Positions 1 through 12,260 are shown, counted from the first letter of the stretch. The stretch: DNA of 64,000 nucleotides from Impatiens glandulifera (GCF_907164915.1 NC_061862.1:136081520-136145519), one strand, 5' to 3'. Program-made: numbers and translations. Notes: generated by a model from the sequence alone, not told the origin.

Positions 1-400
1 ACAAATCGATATGATCTTGGAAAGAGAGCGAAGATCGACATATTGTTCGACATGTTTCATAGCATCTTTCCAGTCATAGTGTTCTTTAGAGTTTTTGCCT
101 TTAACTATCTTGTTTAATTGGGTTTGCATCTCTACCTACATAGCTTGAACCTCAACCATCTAGCATTCATATTCCGTTAGCGTTGTTTTGGTCAACTGTT
201 AGAATTTGTTTTTCCAGTGATCCCAGGGGGTTGAGTGCCTCCTCATGTTGTGCTCGTGTGTTTATGTCGATATTCTCTCTAGAGTCTTCAAAGAGAGAGA
301 CTTCCTCTTGAGTTTATTGACCAATAGGCGATAGATAATGGGGGTGAACATAACCGGGATAGACTGATTAGGAAATCGAGAGGAAGAAGGCATGTGTTAG
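1..400 (-). pseudogene. Decayed retroelement coding sequence, part 1
   Basis: Read on the minus strand, this stretch gives coiled-coil-like peptide pieces such as KIVKGKNSKEHYDWKDAMKH, broken by stop codons. It seems to continue the decayed minus-strand coding sequence at 1360-2990, with an LTR remnant between the two parts. No catalytic motif is visible. A gag-like origin is inference from composition and context; I do not recognise a specific family. Confidence 0.3.
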
Positions 401-412
401 ATAAAGGGAACA

Positions 413-1330
413 TTGTTAGATTAAGTTAAAGAATTAATAAGGGGGAATTAAGATTAGAAGGAAACCAATTAATTAAGAGAAACATTTTAATTGAATTTAA
501 AATAATTAATTAAGACATAGTTTTGATGATGCGTCATATTTTTGATGATGTGATTAAATAAAACTAAGTCCTATAAATGTTTAATGCGCAGGTTCAGATG
601 AGTAGCTGAGCAGATGAGCACCTTTAGACAGCTGACAGCAGAGATCTCTAGACAGTTGACAACAGAGCTCTCCATCTGCTAGCTACGTATCTATAAATAA
701 GATTCAACCGTTGCCATACGATTCAAATATAAAAAGAGATTCGAAGGACAACATCAAATCTATTGATCTCTCAAACGGCGTATCCCTGAATTTCTGGGCG
801 GCGTATCCAGAGTACAAGCGGCGAATCTAAAGTACAATGTCGAATCCCAGGATTTCTGGACATCAACTCTCTTGATTTATAAAGAGCGAAGCTCCGGTTT
901 GAATAGACATAGAAAAAAATAAACTCACACAAGTGACAGACACACACCAACAAGAGAGAACTTGATTTTTTTAAAAACCCAATTATCTCTCTCACTAGCA
1001 AGTTTGTTCTTTGAAATACAACAACCTTAAGCTGAGTGATAATCTGTTGTAAATTACCTGAGAGTAATTTCATTATTGTAAGTTGAACACAACGTTATAT
1101 ATTCAACATAGTGAGTGCTAGGAGTTCAGAGCAGACAGTTGTTAAGTCCTAAGTTCTGACTGGGTTTGTATAGACGCTGTATAAACCAAAGTCTTCTAGT
1201 GAATCTTTCTGGAAACAGAAGAAGTGGTGACTTAAACTTTTTTATCTCCGAACATCCATAAAACTCTGTGTCATTTTCTTACTGTCTTATTATCTTGTAT
1301 TAATAAGATTCAAATCCAGCAAACGTTTTT
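413..1330 (+). mobile_element. Copia-type LTR remnant
   Basis: The stretch has the layout of a plant copia LTR read on the plus strand: a TATA-like CTATAAATA at 691-699, a transcribed region, and near the end the blocks AATCTTTCTGGAAACAGAAG and TCCGAACATCCATAAA, which I recall from SIRE/Tork-like copia LTRs. No reverse transcriptase follows, and no clear tRNA primer site lies after it, so this is a solo LTR or truncated end. The exact borders and target duplication could not be fixed; the given limits are approximate. Confidence 0.45.
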
Positions 1331-1359
1331 GGGATGTAGATGAGATTTGCTAATTAGTT

Positions 1360-2990
1360 AAAATGTTGTGATCAACTCGAGTTGTTCCGTTACATGTTGC
1401 AAAGCGGCCTTCATTTTCGTGAATTCGGTCACAAAAACAATTTCAGGTAGTGGGAGTTCTTTGACCAATTGGTGGCGTAAAATGTTCGTTTTTTTATCTC
1501 TCTTTTCTAGGGGCCGTGTCGGCTGTCGTAGTCGTGGACTATTGTGAAAAGAAAGATGTGAGGGTTTGCAGTTGTAACAAAGTATAATGCAATGCATATG
1601 CACATAAGATGAATCATAGAGAGTGAGCATCTCCTTTGTGATTCAAAAAGCAAACGTAGAGTTGTTATATAAAATACACTCGTTAAATTTGTTACAAACA
1701 AAGTTCTCTTGTTGATATTTTACAAAGAAAGTCTAAAAGGGAAAAAGTTAGAGATCACGGGTTTTATGTACCACTGTAGCTTGTTTAGAAACTTCCTCAT
1801 CTTCATTTTTCTTCACCTTCTCGTACTTTTCAAGAATGAAGGTTATGTAGTTCTTTCGCTCCTTCAAAATACCCATCTAAGAGGCATTGTGCCATTTCCC
1901 GAGATATCTCACATAGGACTTATGATCGATTGGTCTGTCTATAACGATGACATTTCCCATATAAGGGTCATAAAGTCACGACCGAACTGTTTATAGAGGT
2001 CGTGAGTCTAGTAGAATGTAACCCATTCTAAGCCCATAAGCATGATCATGGGTTCATCGTCCATCATGTATGCCATTTTTTTAATGAGATACCATAGGAG
2101 TAAATCCCTTATTTCGTTGTCATTCTCTATAAGAGGTTCATGCGAAGCTTTCCTCATTCTTTGATATTGAAGAGAAGGGGATAAAATGTCTCTAGAACAT
2201 ACTGGCGGCAAGCGTCCTAGTTTGCCGAGCAGCCATATGTAAAGAATCAGATGTGAGCCTCTTCAGCTTACAATAGAGGTTAATAACGAGTCGTTCAAAC
2301 CCATTAACGTTTCAACCAAGATGATACCTGAGGGGTCTTTGTTTCTCTTACGCATGTGGTATGTTACCTCTAGGATTTTGGAGGATGGTTTGTCATCTGC
2401 TAAAGACATGAAGAAATGAGTCTACGTGACTGTCATCGTCATCACGAAAGATCACATAGTTAGGGGGGACTTGTCCATTCCTAATTTCTATTTTTGTCCA
2501 TTTCTAGAAGCCGATGACATTCTTTTTGAGTATTGTCTCGGATGTTGTTTTAGTGTATCTGTATTCCTCTTGCAAGAGCTTTCTCAGGGACATTAATTAT
2601 ACAAATGGTTTTAAATCAAAACATTTTTGTTTTCCATCATTAGGATAGCTCGAAATTCTTCTATGGTTGGGCACATGTGCCTTTCTCCCATATAGTAAAC
2701 TCGCCTTATATAGATCCACCTCCTTTGCATTTGCATCATGAAGGTGTGGTTTATTTTAAGTTTGTGAACCTCATGATAGGGGTTAGTCCATAAATCTCAT
2801 GGTTCCACTCGTTTTGGTGGAAACTTTCAAATCCATGAGATTAGCTCGACATCTGTCAGCATGGACAATGTCTAAGATTGGAAATTCAAAACACTTACAA
2901 AAATGCGTTTGTTTTGAAAAGAATGAACATGTTTGAGATTCTCACTTAGACTATACATTCATACACATAATACATATATAATAGTCACAT
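1360..2990 (-). pseudogene. Decayed retroelement coding sequence, part 2
   Basis: On the minus strand several peptide blocks survive between stops and frameshifts: ERHMCPTIEEFRAILM near 2650-2690, NYVIFRDDDDSHVDSFLHVF near 2395-2460, MAYMMDDEPMIMLMGLEW near 2025-2080, and KMKAALQHVTEQLEL near 1380-1425. The first block resembles the 'PTxEEF' segment of a plant protein domain often carried by Ty3-type gag regions (DUF7745-like, from memory). No protease, reverse transcriptase or integrase motif is seen. The region cannot make a protein as it stands. Family assignment is tentative. Confidence 0.3.
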
Positions 2991-3507
2991 AAGGGTTGTA
3001 GTGACGAGGGTTTGATTGTCTGGACACGACAAACAACCGGCCTGATGATAGTATCCATGTTTTTTGTTCTAAGAGAAATCATAAAAGTGTATCATTCGCC
3101 GATAGTGGAGGGGGAAAAACCGTCGCCATAAATTAGAGAATGTTTACTCAATTGAGAATTTTCCCCACATCCACAATGCCTATGTCTTATCGGACGGCTC
3201 ATCGTTAAAGGGTGAGGTTGATCTCATGCATTTTAGTTTTTCCTCTCGCAACATCACTTGTTTTGTAACAAGTTATCATTTCTCATTGACAATCTTTGTA
3301 CATAGGTGTAGAAGTACCGATCTCAGTCGTGTACTTCTTTGCAAGTAAAATGATGGTGATGTACCATTTACATGTAAAGGCATTTAATAGGGTAAAACCT
3401 ATGTGTCTCTTCAGACAAGCATAGTAAGTTAAAAACGTGATAAATGTTTCAAAAGCAAGTTTATGTTTCGAGTTAAACATTTAACCATCAATAGAGTCGC
3501 TAGAAAG
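2991..3507. other. No gene seen
   Basis: This interval between the decayed minus-strand element and the hAT element holds no open frame with a recognisable motif. It may be an untranslated or more eroded part of the preceding element. Confidence 0.4.
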
Positions 3508-3662
3508 CTGTAACCCTAGGAAGCACGGATACGGGTGCGTGAGTGCGGGTGCGCAGTGCGGGGATACGCCGATTCGGCAAAATTTAAAAACAAGGATTCG
3601 GGTACGGGGATACGTCATATAAAATATAATTATATAATTATATAAATTATAAGTACACAAAG

Positions 3663-4103
3663 TTACAATCTGGCTTTATTTATAGGACTGTTCTTGTCAA
3701 CTTCTCTTCTTTTGGAACCTTGTTTTGGCAGCATTTCAGCTCCTTCCCAGATAGAATCTGATGAAGCATAACTCAATGGTGGGAGTGGAATCACAACCTA
3801 CCTTTTTCTTTCTTCTGCATCTTCCATCTCCCTTCGAAGTTGCAACAAAATATCAGTAGTGACTCTGGGACACACTGAAACTCCTTCTCCCTTGATCTGC
3901 AACAAGTGTGCTTTAACCCTTGAATACGAACCCATAAATTCCAGATTACAGAAGTTGCATTTAATTTTCGTATTTCCACCTCTCACTTTCATTTTCACTA
4001 ATTTTGTCACATGTTTCCATAGCGGGTCCTTATCTACTGAACTTTGTTGGCTTGGAGTGGTTGTCGTACTTAAAGCTGAGTTAGAGGAAACCATTGATTC
4101 CAT
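3663..4103 (-). pseudogene. Truncated hAT protein with BED zinc finger
   Basis: The frame starts at ATG 4103-4101 and stays open for 101 codons. An in-frame TAG at 3800-3798 interrupts it, and it then continues in the same frame to TAA at 3665-3663. The N terminus is Ser/Thr-rich. A BED finger follows: DPLWKHVTKL, then CNFCNLEFMGSYSRVKAHL and a later Cys, giving the C-x2-C...H...C ligand pattern. After the stop the frame still reads KKR-like and SPINKA-like text that resembles the hAT linker downstream of the BED finger. The TAG lies in AGGTAGGTTG, which could instead be a splice donor. The catalytic domain is absent, so at most a DNA-binding peptide could be made. Confidence 0.6.
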
Positions 4104-4217
4104 CTGCTATAATCTCTCTCTTTCACACAGAAGAAGAAGAACTAACCTGATAGTGGAAGAATGGTAGTGGAAGACAGGCAGCCGAGAGAGAAGCACCGTA
4201 GAGATTAGGTTTTTTAA

Positions 4218-4312
4218 TTTGGGGTTGGGGGCTCATAGTCATATTTAATATTTGGGGGGTTTTTTAATTTGGGGTTTTTTAATTTGGGGTTTTTTTAATA
4301 TTTTGGAACTCA
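4218..4312. repeat. TTTTTTAATTTGGGG tandem units inside the hAT element
   Basis: About four imperfect copies of a T-run followed by AATTTGGGG, with an internal AATATTTGGGG variant. They sit just inside the right end of the hAT element. Confidence 0.6.
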
Positions 4313-4544
4313 TATTTACTGAATATGCCATTCTCGCACCCCCATTCTCACCCCCCCCCCCGCACCCCTCACCTTCGATTCTGGGATACGCCACGTGGCG
4401 CACCCCGTACGCACTCTCAGCCGCACTCCCGCACCCCCGAAGCACCCGGTGCGCAGTGCGCTATAGAAATGAAGCACCCATGCTTCCTAGCTGTAACCCA
4501 AAAAACTTTTAGTTTTGGTTTCACGGAAAAGCTCGAGGTTCGAG

Positions 4545-6600
4545 AATTTCAACATCGGTTTACGTGTCATGAATCTTTTTAAAATAAAATATTATTTTAA
4601 AATATTTTAAATAATTCTTGACATCTTTTTAAAATTAATTATAAAAATAATTAATTTTGTTCAAATTTGAATAATTCGGGGATTTGTGTTTTAATCAAAT
4701 GACAATTTGATTTTTAGAAAATCCGTTATTTAAATAAATTAAACATAATTAATTTAAATAAATTAAACATAATTAATTTAAATAAATTAAACATAATTAA
4801 TTTAAAGAAGAATATTTATTTGAAAATAGAGTCGTCAATTGATTTTTGAAAATCAATAAAAAGTGGCGTACGTGTACAAACGTATTGGCCAGAGTTTCTT
4901 TTAGTTCATAGTTTAGTGATACTCGAGAAAGTATTTTTTCACTTCATCCTCCGTACCTGTATTAAAAACGATCTTTACTTATAAATTTTGCTTTTGAATT
5001 GTATAACGTTTTATTTTTACCGATTATTCTTCTAGTCCTAAGCATGCATAATGTTTGTACGTTATTTAAAAAATTGTAAAAACAATTATTTAAATGCTGG
5101 TACATATTGCTGGTGATATCTTAAGGAGGAAAATACCTACAGAATATCAGTCATTTAAAGGCATTTGAGTTTAAACATAAATTCCAAATGAGTCTTTATC
5201 AAAATATTTTTTGTGGAAATATTCCAAAAATATTTTGAATGCATTTTCTAATATTTCGGGATTTTTAGAAAATGGTTTGAGGTTCCAAAATCACAAAAAT
5301 AATTTAAAATTTTAAAAATGGGAACCAAACAGTCGTTAGGACCGGTGTCCTAGGTCCTGGGTTTGTTTTCTCGTTTAGGGTAGAAAAACCCTCGATCCGA
5401 GTCGAGGAGCCTCTCGGTCGGGGCTTGGGATCTTCGGTCGGAATGTCGAAGTCCCTTGATCGAGGTGCTAAGGGCTTTTAGTCCTTGGCTGAAATCCTCG
5501 GTCGGGGTGTAAAAACCCTCGATCTCGTGTTAGCTTGGGCTAACTCTCTTGGTCCTAGGTTTGAGAATTCTCGGCCGGGGGTCGAGATTCTTCGGTCCTG
5601 GGTTAGACTTGTCGGTCCTGAATGTAAAAAAATCTTCGGTCGGACCCATCGGTCCTAACTGAAGAACATCGATCGAACCTCTTGGTCATGGGTTAAGATT
5701 CTTCGATTGGATCTACCGGTCCTCAAGAACAACAAAATTGCAGGTTTTGCAATTTTTATGGAGGCTTGGATTCTTCGATTCAAGGGTTTAGGTAGCTTCA
5801 CAAAGCTCCCAAGAACATTCAGAACATTACCCTAAGGTATCAATTGACCTGAGTATTGATCAATTCATTCATAACAGTTTGTAGCAAAAAAATCAGGTTT
5901 TGGATTTTAAACATGTTTTGAAGTGTAAGGAACTAGCCAATAGCTTCCTTATACTCCATATAGTTGATTGATACCAAAACAAAAATATTGGTTGTTCGTT
6001 TGAACCAATTTAAGAACTCAAAATTTTCAATATTTTAAAATTTTTGATTTTGACCAACATGATCCAAACAGTTATCCAACACCATTTCAATAATGTGGAA
6101 TCTTTTGGGCAGTGATCCTCAAGGATTAGCTCAAGAACAACAAACCATATTTTTTGATTTTTTTAAAATTCAAATTTGGGTTTTTCTTTTTAAGAGCGAT
6201 TGATCAGTTCTGTTTTCACAGAAAGCTCATAAATGATTATAAGATCGATTTCCAACCATCAAATTCAAGAACTTACATGAAAATAGCATAAATGATTATA
6301 TTTTAAAAATCACTATCATAAACGTTTTATACTAGTAACATATCATGAACTTTTATTGATTTATATTAAGAAAACGTTTTTCACCGTATCTCTTAAAGAG
6401 AATAATATGAAATAAAGAAGATGATTCATTAATTTAATACAATAATATTAAATTATCATAAAAAATATTTGCAACTTATATCTAACATTACACTAGTTCT
6501 AAATCACTTTGAGACACTTTTTCAATCACTCTTACAATCAACCAAAGTCCTAAACAAAGATCAAGAAATAACTTGAAACTTTAATAATGAAAGCAACTCT
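4545..6600 (+). repeat. Long interspersed repeat, plus-strand copy
   Basis: The region aligns by eye with the reverse complement of about 26120-27780. Shared anchors include GAGTCGTCAATTGATTTTTG, AAATGCTGGTAC, TCTTTATCAAAATATTTTTT, AGAAAATGGTTT and TGAAGTGTAAGGAACT. The middle is a low-complexity field of CGGTC/CTCGATC words (about 5330-5720), and the partner has the same words reversed. No coding capacity was found. The structure suggests an LTR or leader of a Ty3-type retrotransposon, but terminal dinucleotides and target duplications were not resolved. Confidence 0.6.
4730..4806. repeat. 24-bp tandem repeat, about three copies
   Basis: The unit TTTAAATAAATTAAACATAA recurs at 24-bp spacing, with the ACATAATTAA core at 4743, 4767 and 4791. 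It lies inside the long repeat that begins near 4545. Confidence 0.8.
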
Positions 6601-7682
6601 TTTTTAAATTGGCTGGAAATGACTTCGAGAACCTGTTAAAAGCCCGCCCCCGCCTCGAGCCATACCCAATGACCTTAATTTTCAGAGTTTAATATAGATT
6701 ATTAGGATACGTTAACTCTCTTAAGCAAGGTTGACTTTGTTCTAGGCCTCTCACACTGGACTAATAGTTGAGCATGGTCATTACTTTTACTTTTAAGTCT
6801 CAGAAAGAAGTACATTAATAATGACGAATCAATTAATGAAAAGGATAGAGGACTGATCAATTAATAAAAAAAAAAAAAAAGGACTGATATGTCCATTGTC
6901 CTTTCATACTTATTTTTTTCATACCCACTTGCTTAATCAAAATTGGGTCAAAACCTAAAGAATCAAATTTATGGACTCAAGGAACAATATAATTAAACGG
7001 AAAAAATACAAAAATCATAAAAAAAAATGAAGTTGAAGAGCCCAAATTTCGAATTAACAAATTCAAACTAAAAAATGATCTTTTTGATTCTCGAAGAATG
7101 AGGGGCAAAAAGATTAATCGAGAAAGATCTCTATTATTCTTATTAGAAGATTGTGATTGTCGAATATTCATTGAGAAAATCGGCCGCGCTCGATCCTAAG
7201 GATTTTGAGAAAATGATCACAGTACTTTTGTGATCATTTTCATTTTTGAACTATTAAAAATGGTAAAAATATAATGATATTTTTTTTAAATGGATTTGTT
7301 GTCTGCTGGGTTCAACCTTTGTCTGGTTGGGCCTTGGACTCACTAAGTTGTGCTCAAGCCTATTGGTTTCACATTTTTTGTATTTTTTTTTCTAGTAAAA
7401 CAAACACTCGTATAAATTAAATTAGCTAATAAACATAATTTATATTTTAAACCAATATAACTATTCCAATCATTTTTATGTTTTATTTAGAGTTGTCCGG
7501 ATAGTCTTATCCAAATAAATTATTTATTTTAATCTCGTTCGATTATTTCGTATAAATTTACTTAAGATATATTTAAAATTATAAAATTTAGGAAATAAAA
7601 TGTGGGTGTATACCATACTCATTTAAAAAACATAAAATTTATATTAGAATTACAAAATTTAATTAAAATATTTGCTCACCCA
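6600..7682. other. No gene seen
   Basis: AT-rich sequence with only short open frames that show no recognisable motif. An A-run lies at about 6866-6880. Confidence 0.4.
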
Positions 7683-8083
7683 TAATCATGTATAATTCAT
7701 CGTCAATATTGACTATCTACTCTTACTTCGGACTTGACAGATACATCTTCCTATCACTAACATTATATCATCACTTCAGACATTTTTTATCAACTAAATC
7801 ATCATTTGCATCATCTAACTCATTGTTACCTCCTCAAATATCAATTTTTATAATTTGTAAGAATGTTTTAATTATTAGAACAATTAAAATTATTGATTAT
7901 ATTTATAATTTTATTTATTGATATGACATATGGTACATCAATCTTTTTATTCATAGTCACTCAAATTCCGATAAACATTATATGTATATATATAATAAAT
8001 GCCGATAAAAATTTATCGTCTATTTACTCTCACTTTGGACTAAACGAATACATCTTTCTATAACTGACATTATATTATTATTT

Positions 8084-9130
8084 GGGAAGAATGTCAATTT
8101 TACACACTAAGTTGTAAGTAAGTGTCAAATTTACTTATTAAGTATCAAAATTCTATTTATATATATTAACTTGTCAAAAAATGTCAATTTTGTTTAAAAT
8201 AACGGAAAATATTAAACACCGTCAATTTTTTTTGCCATATTTAATATCCACCTATTTTTAATTTTATTTTTATATTGACATTACTTTATTTTTTTTTTAT
8301 TCAAACAAATCATTAAAATCTTCCATTATTCATTCTTTCTCTCTCTTTATCCCACAACTATTTATTTTTCTTTTCCCTCTTATATTAACTCCAAGTTCTT
8401 TTCAGTTTTTACTTCTTTCTTCTTCCAATTAACCTCAAGTAAAAGTGAAAGCTCCCTAAACTATATATTTTTAACATTGTCATTGTCATTGGTAGGAGTT
8501 TTTGTTTTCATAATAGTTACACTGATTAAGGTTTTGACTGAAATGTTTTGACCAATAACGAATAGTTTAAGGTTATGTGAGAAAGACTTGGATTTGGTGG
8601 TTACAATTGCGAGCTGATAAAGTTTAACAGTGTAACTATTATGAAAAAAACTTTCACCAACAACAATGACAGTTTAAAGTTCAGTTAGAAATATTTAGAT
8701 TAAAACATTTTCACTTGGGAGTTAATAGGGGGAAGGAGGAAGGAGGAAGGAGGAAGGAGGAAGGAGGAAGGAGGAAGGAAGAAGAAGGTAAATCTGAAAG
8801 AACTTGAGAGTTAATAGTAAAAAGAGGGAAAAGAAAAATAGATAGTTGTGGAATAAAGAGAGAGAAAAAATAGATAAATGAAGATTTTAATGTATTATTT
8901 TAATGTATTATTTTAATGGAAAAATAATTAAAGTAATGTCAATTTAAAAATAAATAAATAATAGTTGGATATTACATGTGACAAAATTTTTGACGGTGTT
9001 TAACATTTCCATTACTTTAAACAAAATTGACACTTTTTGACAAGTTAATATATATAAATAGAATTTTGATACTTTATAAGTAAATTTGGTACCTCCTTAC
9101 AACTTGATGTGTAAAATTGACACTCTTCCC
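8084..9130. mobile_element. Foldback Mutator-like element (1047 bp)
   Basis: The ends are inverted repeats: GGGAAGAATGTCAATTTTAC at 8084 and the reverse complement of GGGAAGAGTGTCAATTTTAC ending at 9130. A perfect 10-bp duplication ATTATTATTT flanks it (8074-8083 and 9131-9140). The complementarity continues almost to the centre, for example CATAATAGTTACACTG near 8509 against CAGTGTAACTATTATG near 8627, so the arms are about 500 bp each. Long inverted repeats starting with G and a 9-11-bp duplication fit non-autonomous Mutator-like elements. No transposase is encoded. A sister repeat copy shows the likely unoccupied site. Confidence 0.8.
8729..8780. repeat. GGAAGGA minisatellite
   Basis: About seven tandem copies of the 7-bp unit GGAAGGA in the right arm of the foldback element. 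The facing position in the left arm holds only a short pyrimidine tract, so the expansion happened after the arms formed. Confidence 0.85.
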
Positions 9131-9334
9131 ATTATTATTTCTATCTGACCTGTTACCATCCTTCCAATATTTTGGATCATCTAATTCATTGTTACCTTCT
9201 CAAATATCATTTTTTATTATTTGTATGAATGTTTTAATTATTAGAACAATTAAAATTATTAATTATATTTATAATTTTATTTATTGATATGACATTATGG
9301 GTTACCCATCTTTTTGGTTCATGATCACCCATAA

Positions 9335-9337
<3 letters not shown>

Positions 9338-9416
<79 letters not shown>
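9338..9416. repeat. (AT)n microsatellite
   Basis: An uninterrupted AT dinucleotide run of about 79 bp. Confidence 0.95.
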
Positions 9417-9420
<4 letters not shown>

Positions 9421-9694
9421 ACTATCTACTCTCATACTCTCACTTCGTCGGATACATCTTCCTATAACTGACCTTATATCATCACTTTCAACATTTTGTG
9501 ACAATCAAATCATTGTTAAAGACCTATTACCCTCCTTTTGACTATTTTGTATCATCTAACTCATCGTTACCTCCTCAAATATCAATTTTTATAATTGTTT
9601 TAGTTATTAGAACAATTAAAATTATTGATTATATTTATAATTTTATTTTTTTAATTCTCTTTATCAAATCACTAACAATTTTTTATTTTAAATA

Positions 9695-9820
9695 AGAAAA
9701 ACTAGAATGACATCCTAAGGTCATGACTCTCGCTTCCATTCAAAGCGATTTTTGTGAAAATCGAACCTGTGACTTTTGCTCTCTTAAATTGATTTTTTCC
9801 GCTGAACTACTCCGGTAGGT
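9695..9820 (-). mobile_element. tRNA-derived SINE-like element
   Basis: Read on the minus strand, an A-box-like TAGTTCAGCGG (9809-9799) is followed about 30 nt later by a B-box-like GGTTCGATTTT (9767-9757), the spacing of an internal RNA polymerase III promoter. The sequence cannot fold as a whole tRNA. Its far end, GGTCATGACCTT... to CTAGTTTTTC, has a partial relative at about 13122-13165, which supports a dispersed family. Confidence 0.5.
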
Positions 9821-10054
9821 AAATCACTACCATTTTAAACATCAAATTACTCATTTAATCAACTGAAATATCATTAATTTATTTTTATTAAATTTCAACT
9901 TTAAATATAAAAAGATATTCTAGTAATTAAAACAATTACAAATTCAAATTACCTACTTTATTTTTATAAAAAAAAAATTGTAATCCCGAAAAACTAAAAA
10001 AAAAAATCAAACAAGCTTTGTCAACTGCCTCTTTGTCATTAATCCATATTTGGA

Positions 10055-12260
10055 TGATCTTACAATGAAAATCACTTAAACATAGAACCAATTAAATATA
10101 AAAATATCTATTATTAATCTTATTTCTTTTATTTTTTTTATAAAAAGGTTCTCTATATACCCAATTTTTTTTAGAACCAATGTAAGTGTAAATCATTTTT
10201 TTTTTATATTCAGCAGAATTAATTCCCATTTAAAACGCCTGAACTGAATATAATGGTCGCGGATGTTATCCTAGCAGCCTATATTTAAAAACAAAGTAAA
10301 TTTGATCAAAATTAAATGGCCATTTTTACCTAGATCAAATATTACAAAATCTTACATTTTTCTTGAAAGCTAGTCATATAAAGGTTAATTTAAGTGTGAA
10401 TGAAACAAAAACAAAATGATGTATACCAATTTTTCATGATTTCTTCTTAGGCTTACTTATCCATTCCTCCCAACTACTACAATAATATTTTGACTCTTTG
10501 TGTAAGTTAGGATTTATCATTAATTAAGATGAAAATAGTATTTCTCCAATAAGGGCCATAATTGCCCAATGAATCATTTAATTGAAACACAACTCAAATA
10601 AATGAAAGAACTACTAATTAAGTGCCCCTCTTATTCACCGGATAAAGTATTGCCATATTTTGGCAAAGCTACCAAAGCTCGACTTGGATGGATGCCACAT
10701 TTGTTACCCCGGTCCATGGTTAGTTCGATATCCCATCACGCCGGTTCCACTAAAACTCGAGGGAATATAACTAATATATATTGTGAATGTTAGTTGTCCG
10801 CTTGGTTAAAAGGAAGAAAGTTAAGACAATCTATATGTGATTATTCAGTTTTCTCTATAAAAAAAACACAAAAAGGGGCACCAAAATAAAGGAATGAATC
10901 ATTTTTAGAGTAAGAGAATAAGAGATCAGAGCATCCATTTTATGGAATTTCTCAAGGAATATTACAATGCAAGGGTGCTTAAGAAAGTTACTAGAAGTGT
11001 TGAAAATATATAAAATGATATTGTTCAACACGGTTTAGCACCAATTGAAGCTAGCAAGGAGTTCTAAACACCTTTTATAATTGACTCTTTTATTTTAAAT
11101 GGGAATAAGAAATGAAAAATAACCAAGAATAACCATGTTAAAAGATGAATTTAAATTTAAATTTTGTTGTTTAAACTTTAAAATGTGCTTTCATATTCAT
11201 GTATTCGTGTTTTTTTTTTATTTTGTGAAATGGCATATATTTTTATTTTTTTAACAATTTTTGCAAAAACATTTAAGTTAATTTTTTTATTCAAATAATT
11301 TGCTATTTTCCTAAAACAATTCTAGTTGCACAGACCCTTTTAAATTGTAGAACTTGATGAATAATTTTTATAACTTTTGTCACCAATTCTCGGTTAAATA
11401 ATTCTTAATTATTAGTAAAATCGTATCTAAATTTTTGTTATATGAAAAATATATTATTATCGTATAAATCTCGGTACGATACAACCATGCAAGTAAATTT
11501 GTATTAGTTAATTATGTATTAATTGAGTTATATCAATGCAAATTCTCATCAACTAATTCACATGACCATTCAAACACCAATGTGATATTTGTGTCAAGAA
11601 TCCTTATTATGAGAATTTTTAACAATCTCATTAATAATGTTGGTGTTCAAACTTAACTTTTTTGTTCTTTTTTTTTTTCTCGACACGAACCGACCAACCG
11701 ACCAATTCTAACTTATTTATTAGTTGCAATTAACTCTAATATCTTTCTTAAGATAACAAATATTAATTAATTGTTCCGAAATACATTCTTCATAAATTTT
11801 GCTTTTATTATCGATTAATCTCAAGAAATCACAATTTTATTAAGTAAATTCTCAACATTAAATATAAGAGATCGATTTAGTTGATTTTTGTAAAATATGT
11901 TATACTCGGATTAGTTTTGAGAAATATGTAAGTAATCTTATAAATTAGAGAATGTCAATCTCAATTTCTTCATTAAGCAGCAATTCTCTCCCACCAAACA
12001 TAGAGTGGAAAATTAAATCTACCCTCTATTAATAATAGTAAAAATATCATTATTAAAAGTGTTGAACAATTCATAAATGGAGATATATGGAATCTACTCG
12101 TTTATAGTTATGTGATTTTTTCCTCTTTATTCATTTCTCTTTTAATTTATTTTTTTTATAATTTTATTTAATCATTAATAAATAATTATAATTTATTTAA
12201 TCATATATTTACTAAATTAATTTTAAATATTATATTTTAATATAAATAAAAATAATATAT
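10055..12260 (+). repeat. Segmental duplication, copy A
   Basis: Long stretches match pieces further along the window: 10075-10795 with 28885-29775, 10960-11840 with about 39865-41183, and 12140-12260 with about 45060-45190. Anchors include AGAACCAATGTAAGTGTAA, CATTAATTAAGATGAAAATA, ACTACTAATTAAGTGCCCCT and AAAGTTACTAGAAGTGT. Copy A lies upstream of the glycosyltransferase gene. It has no convincing gene of its own; the short frame at 10602-10793 is in the conserved part but its partner is not kept open. Confidence 0.7.

Larger units (their letters stand above)
3516..4490 (-). mobile_element. hAT transposon deletion derivative (975 bp)
   Basis: Terminal inverted repeats begin CTAGGAAGCA at 3516 and end TGCTTCCTAG at 4490. 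They are flanked by a perfect 8-bp duplication CTGTAACC at 3508-3515 and 4491-4498, as expected for hAT elements. GC-rich subterminal blocks of the GGGTGCG/GTGCGCAGTGCG type occur at both ends in inverted orientation and are likely transposase-binding repeats. The interior carries a short minus-strand frame with a BED zinc finger typical of the N terminus of hAT transposases, but no catalytic region or hATC dimerisation domain. It is therefore non-autonomous. Confidence 0.85.
7683..9655 (+). repeat. Local repeat with four related copies
   Basis: A unit containing GACTATCTACTCT, ATACATCTTCCTAT, ATCATCACTT and CTCCTCAAATATCAATTTTT recurs at about 7700-7930, 8020-8083 (continuing at 9131-9340) and 9415-9655. 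The second copy is split by the foldback element at 8084-9130. The copies end in the same TTATTAGAACAATTAAAATTATTGATT block. Function is unknown; short open frames in the copies look incidental. Confidence 0.6.

Noticed and set aside
4252..4582. Plus-strand frames rich in Pro and His
   Set aside because: They come from the GC-rich subterminal repeats of the hAT element.
9757..9809. tRNA gene
   Set aside because: A- and B-box-like words are present, but the sequence does not form acceptor and anticodon stems; it fits a SINE.
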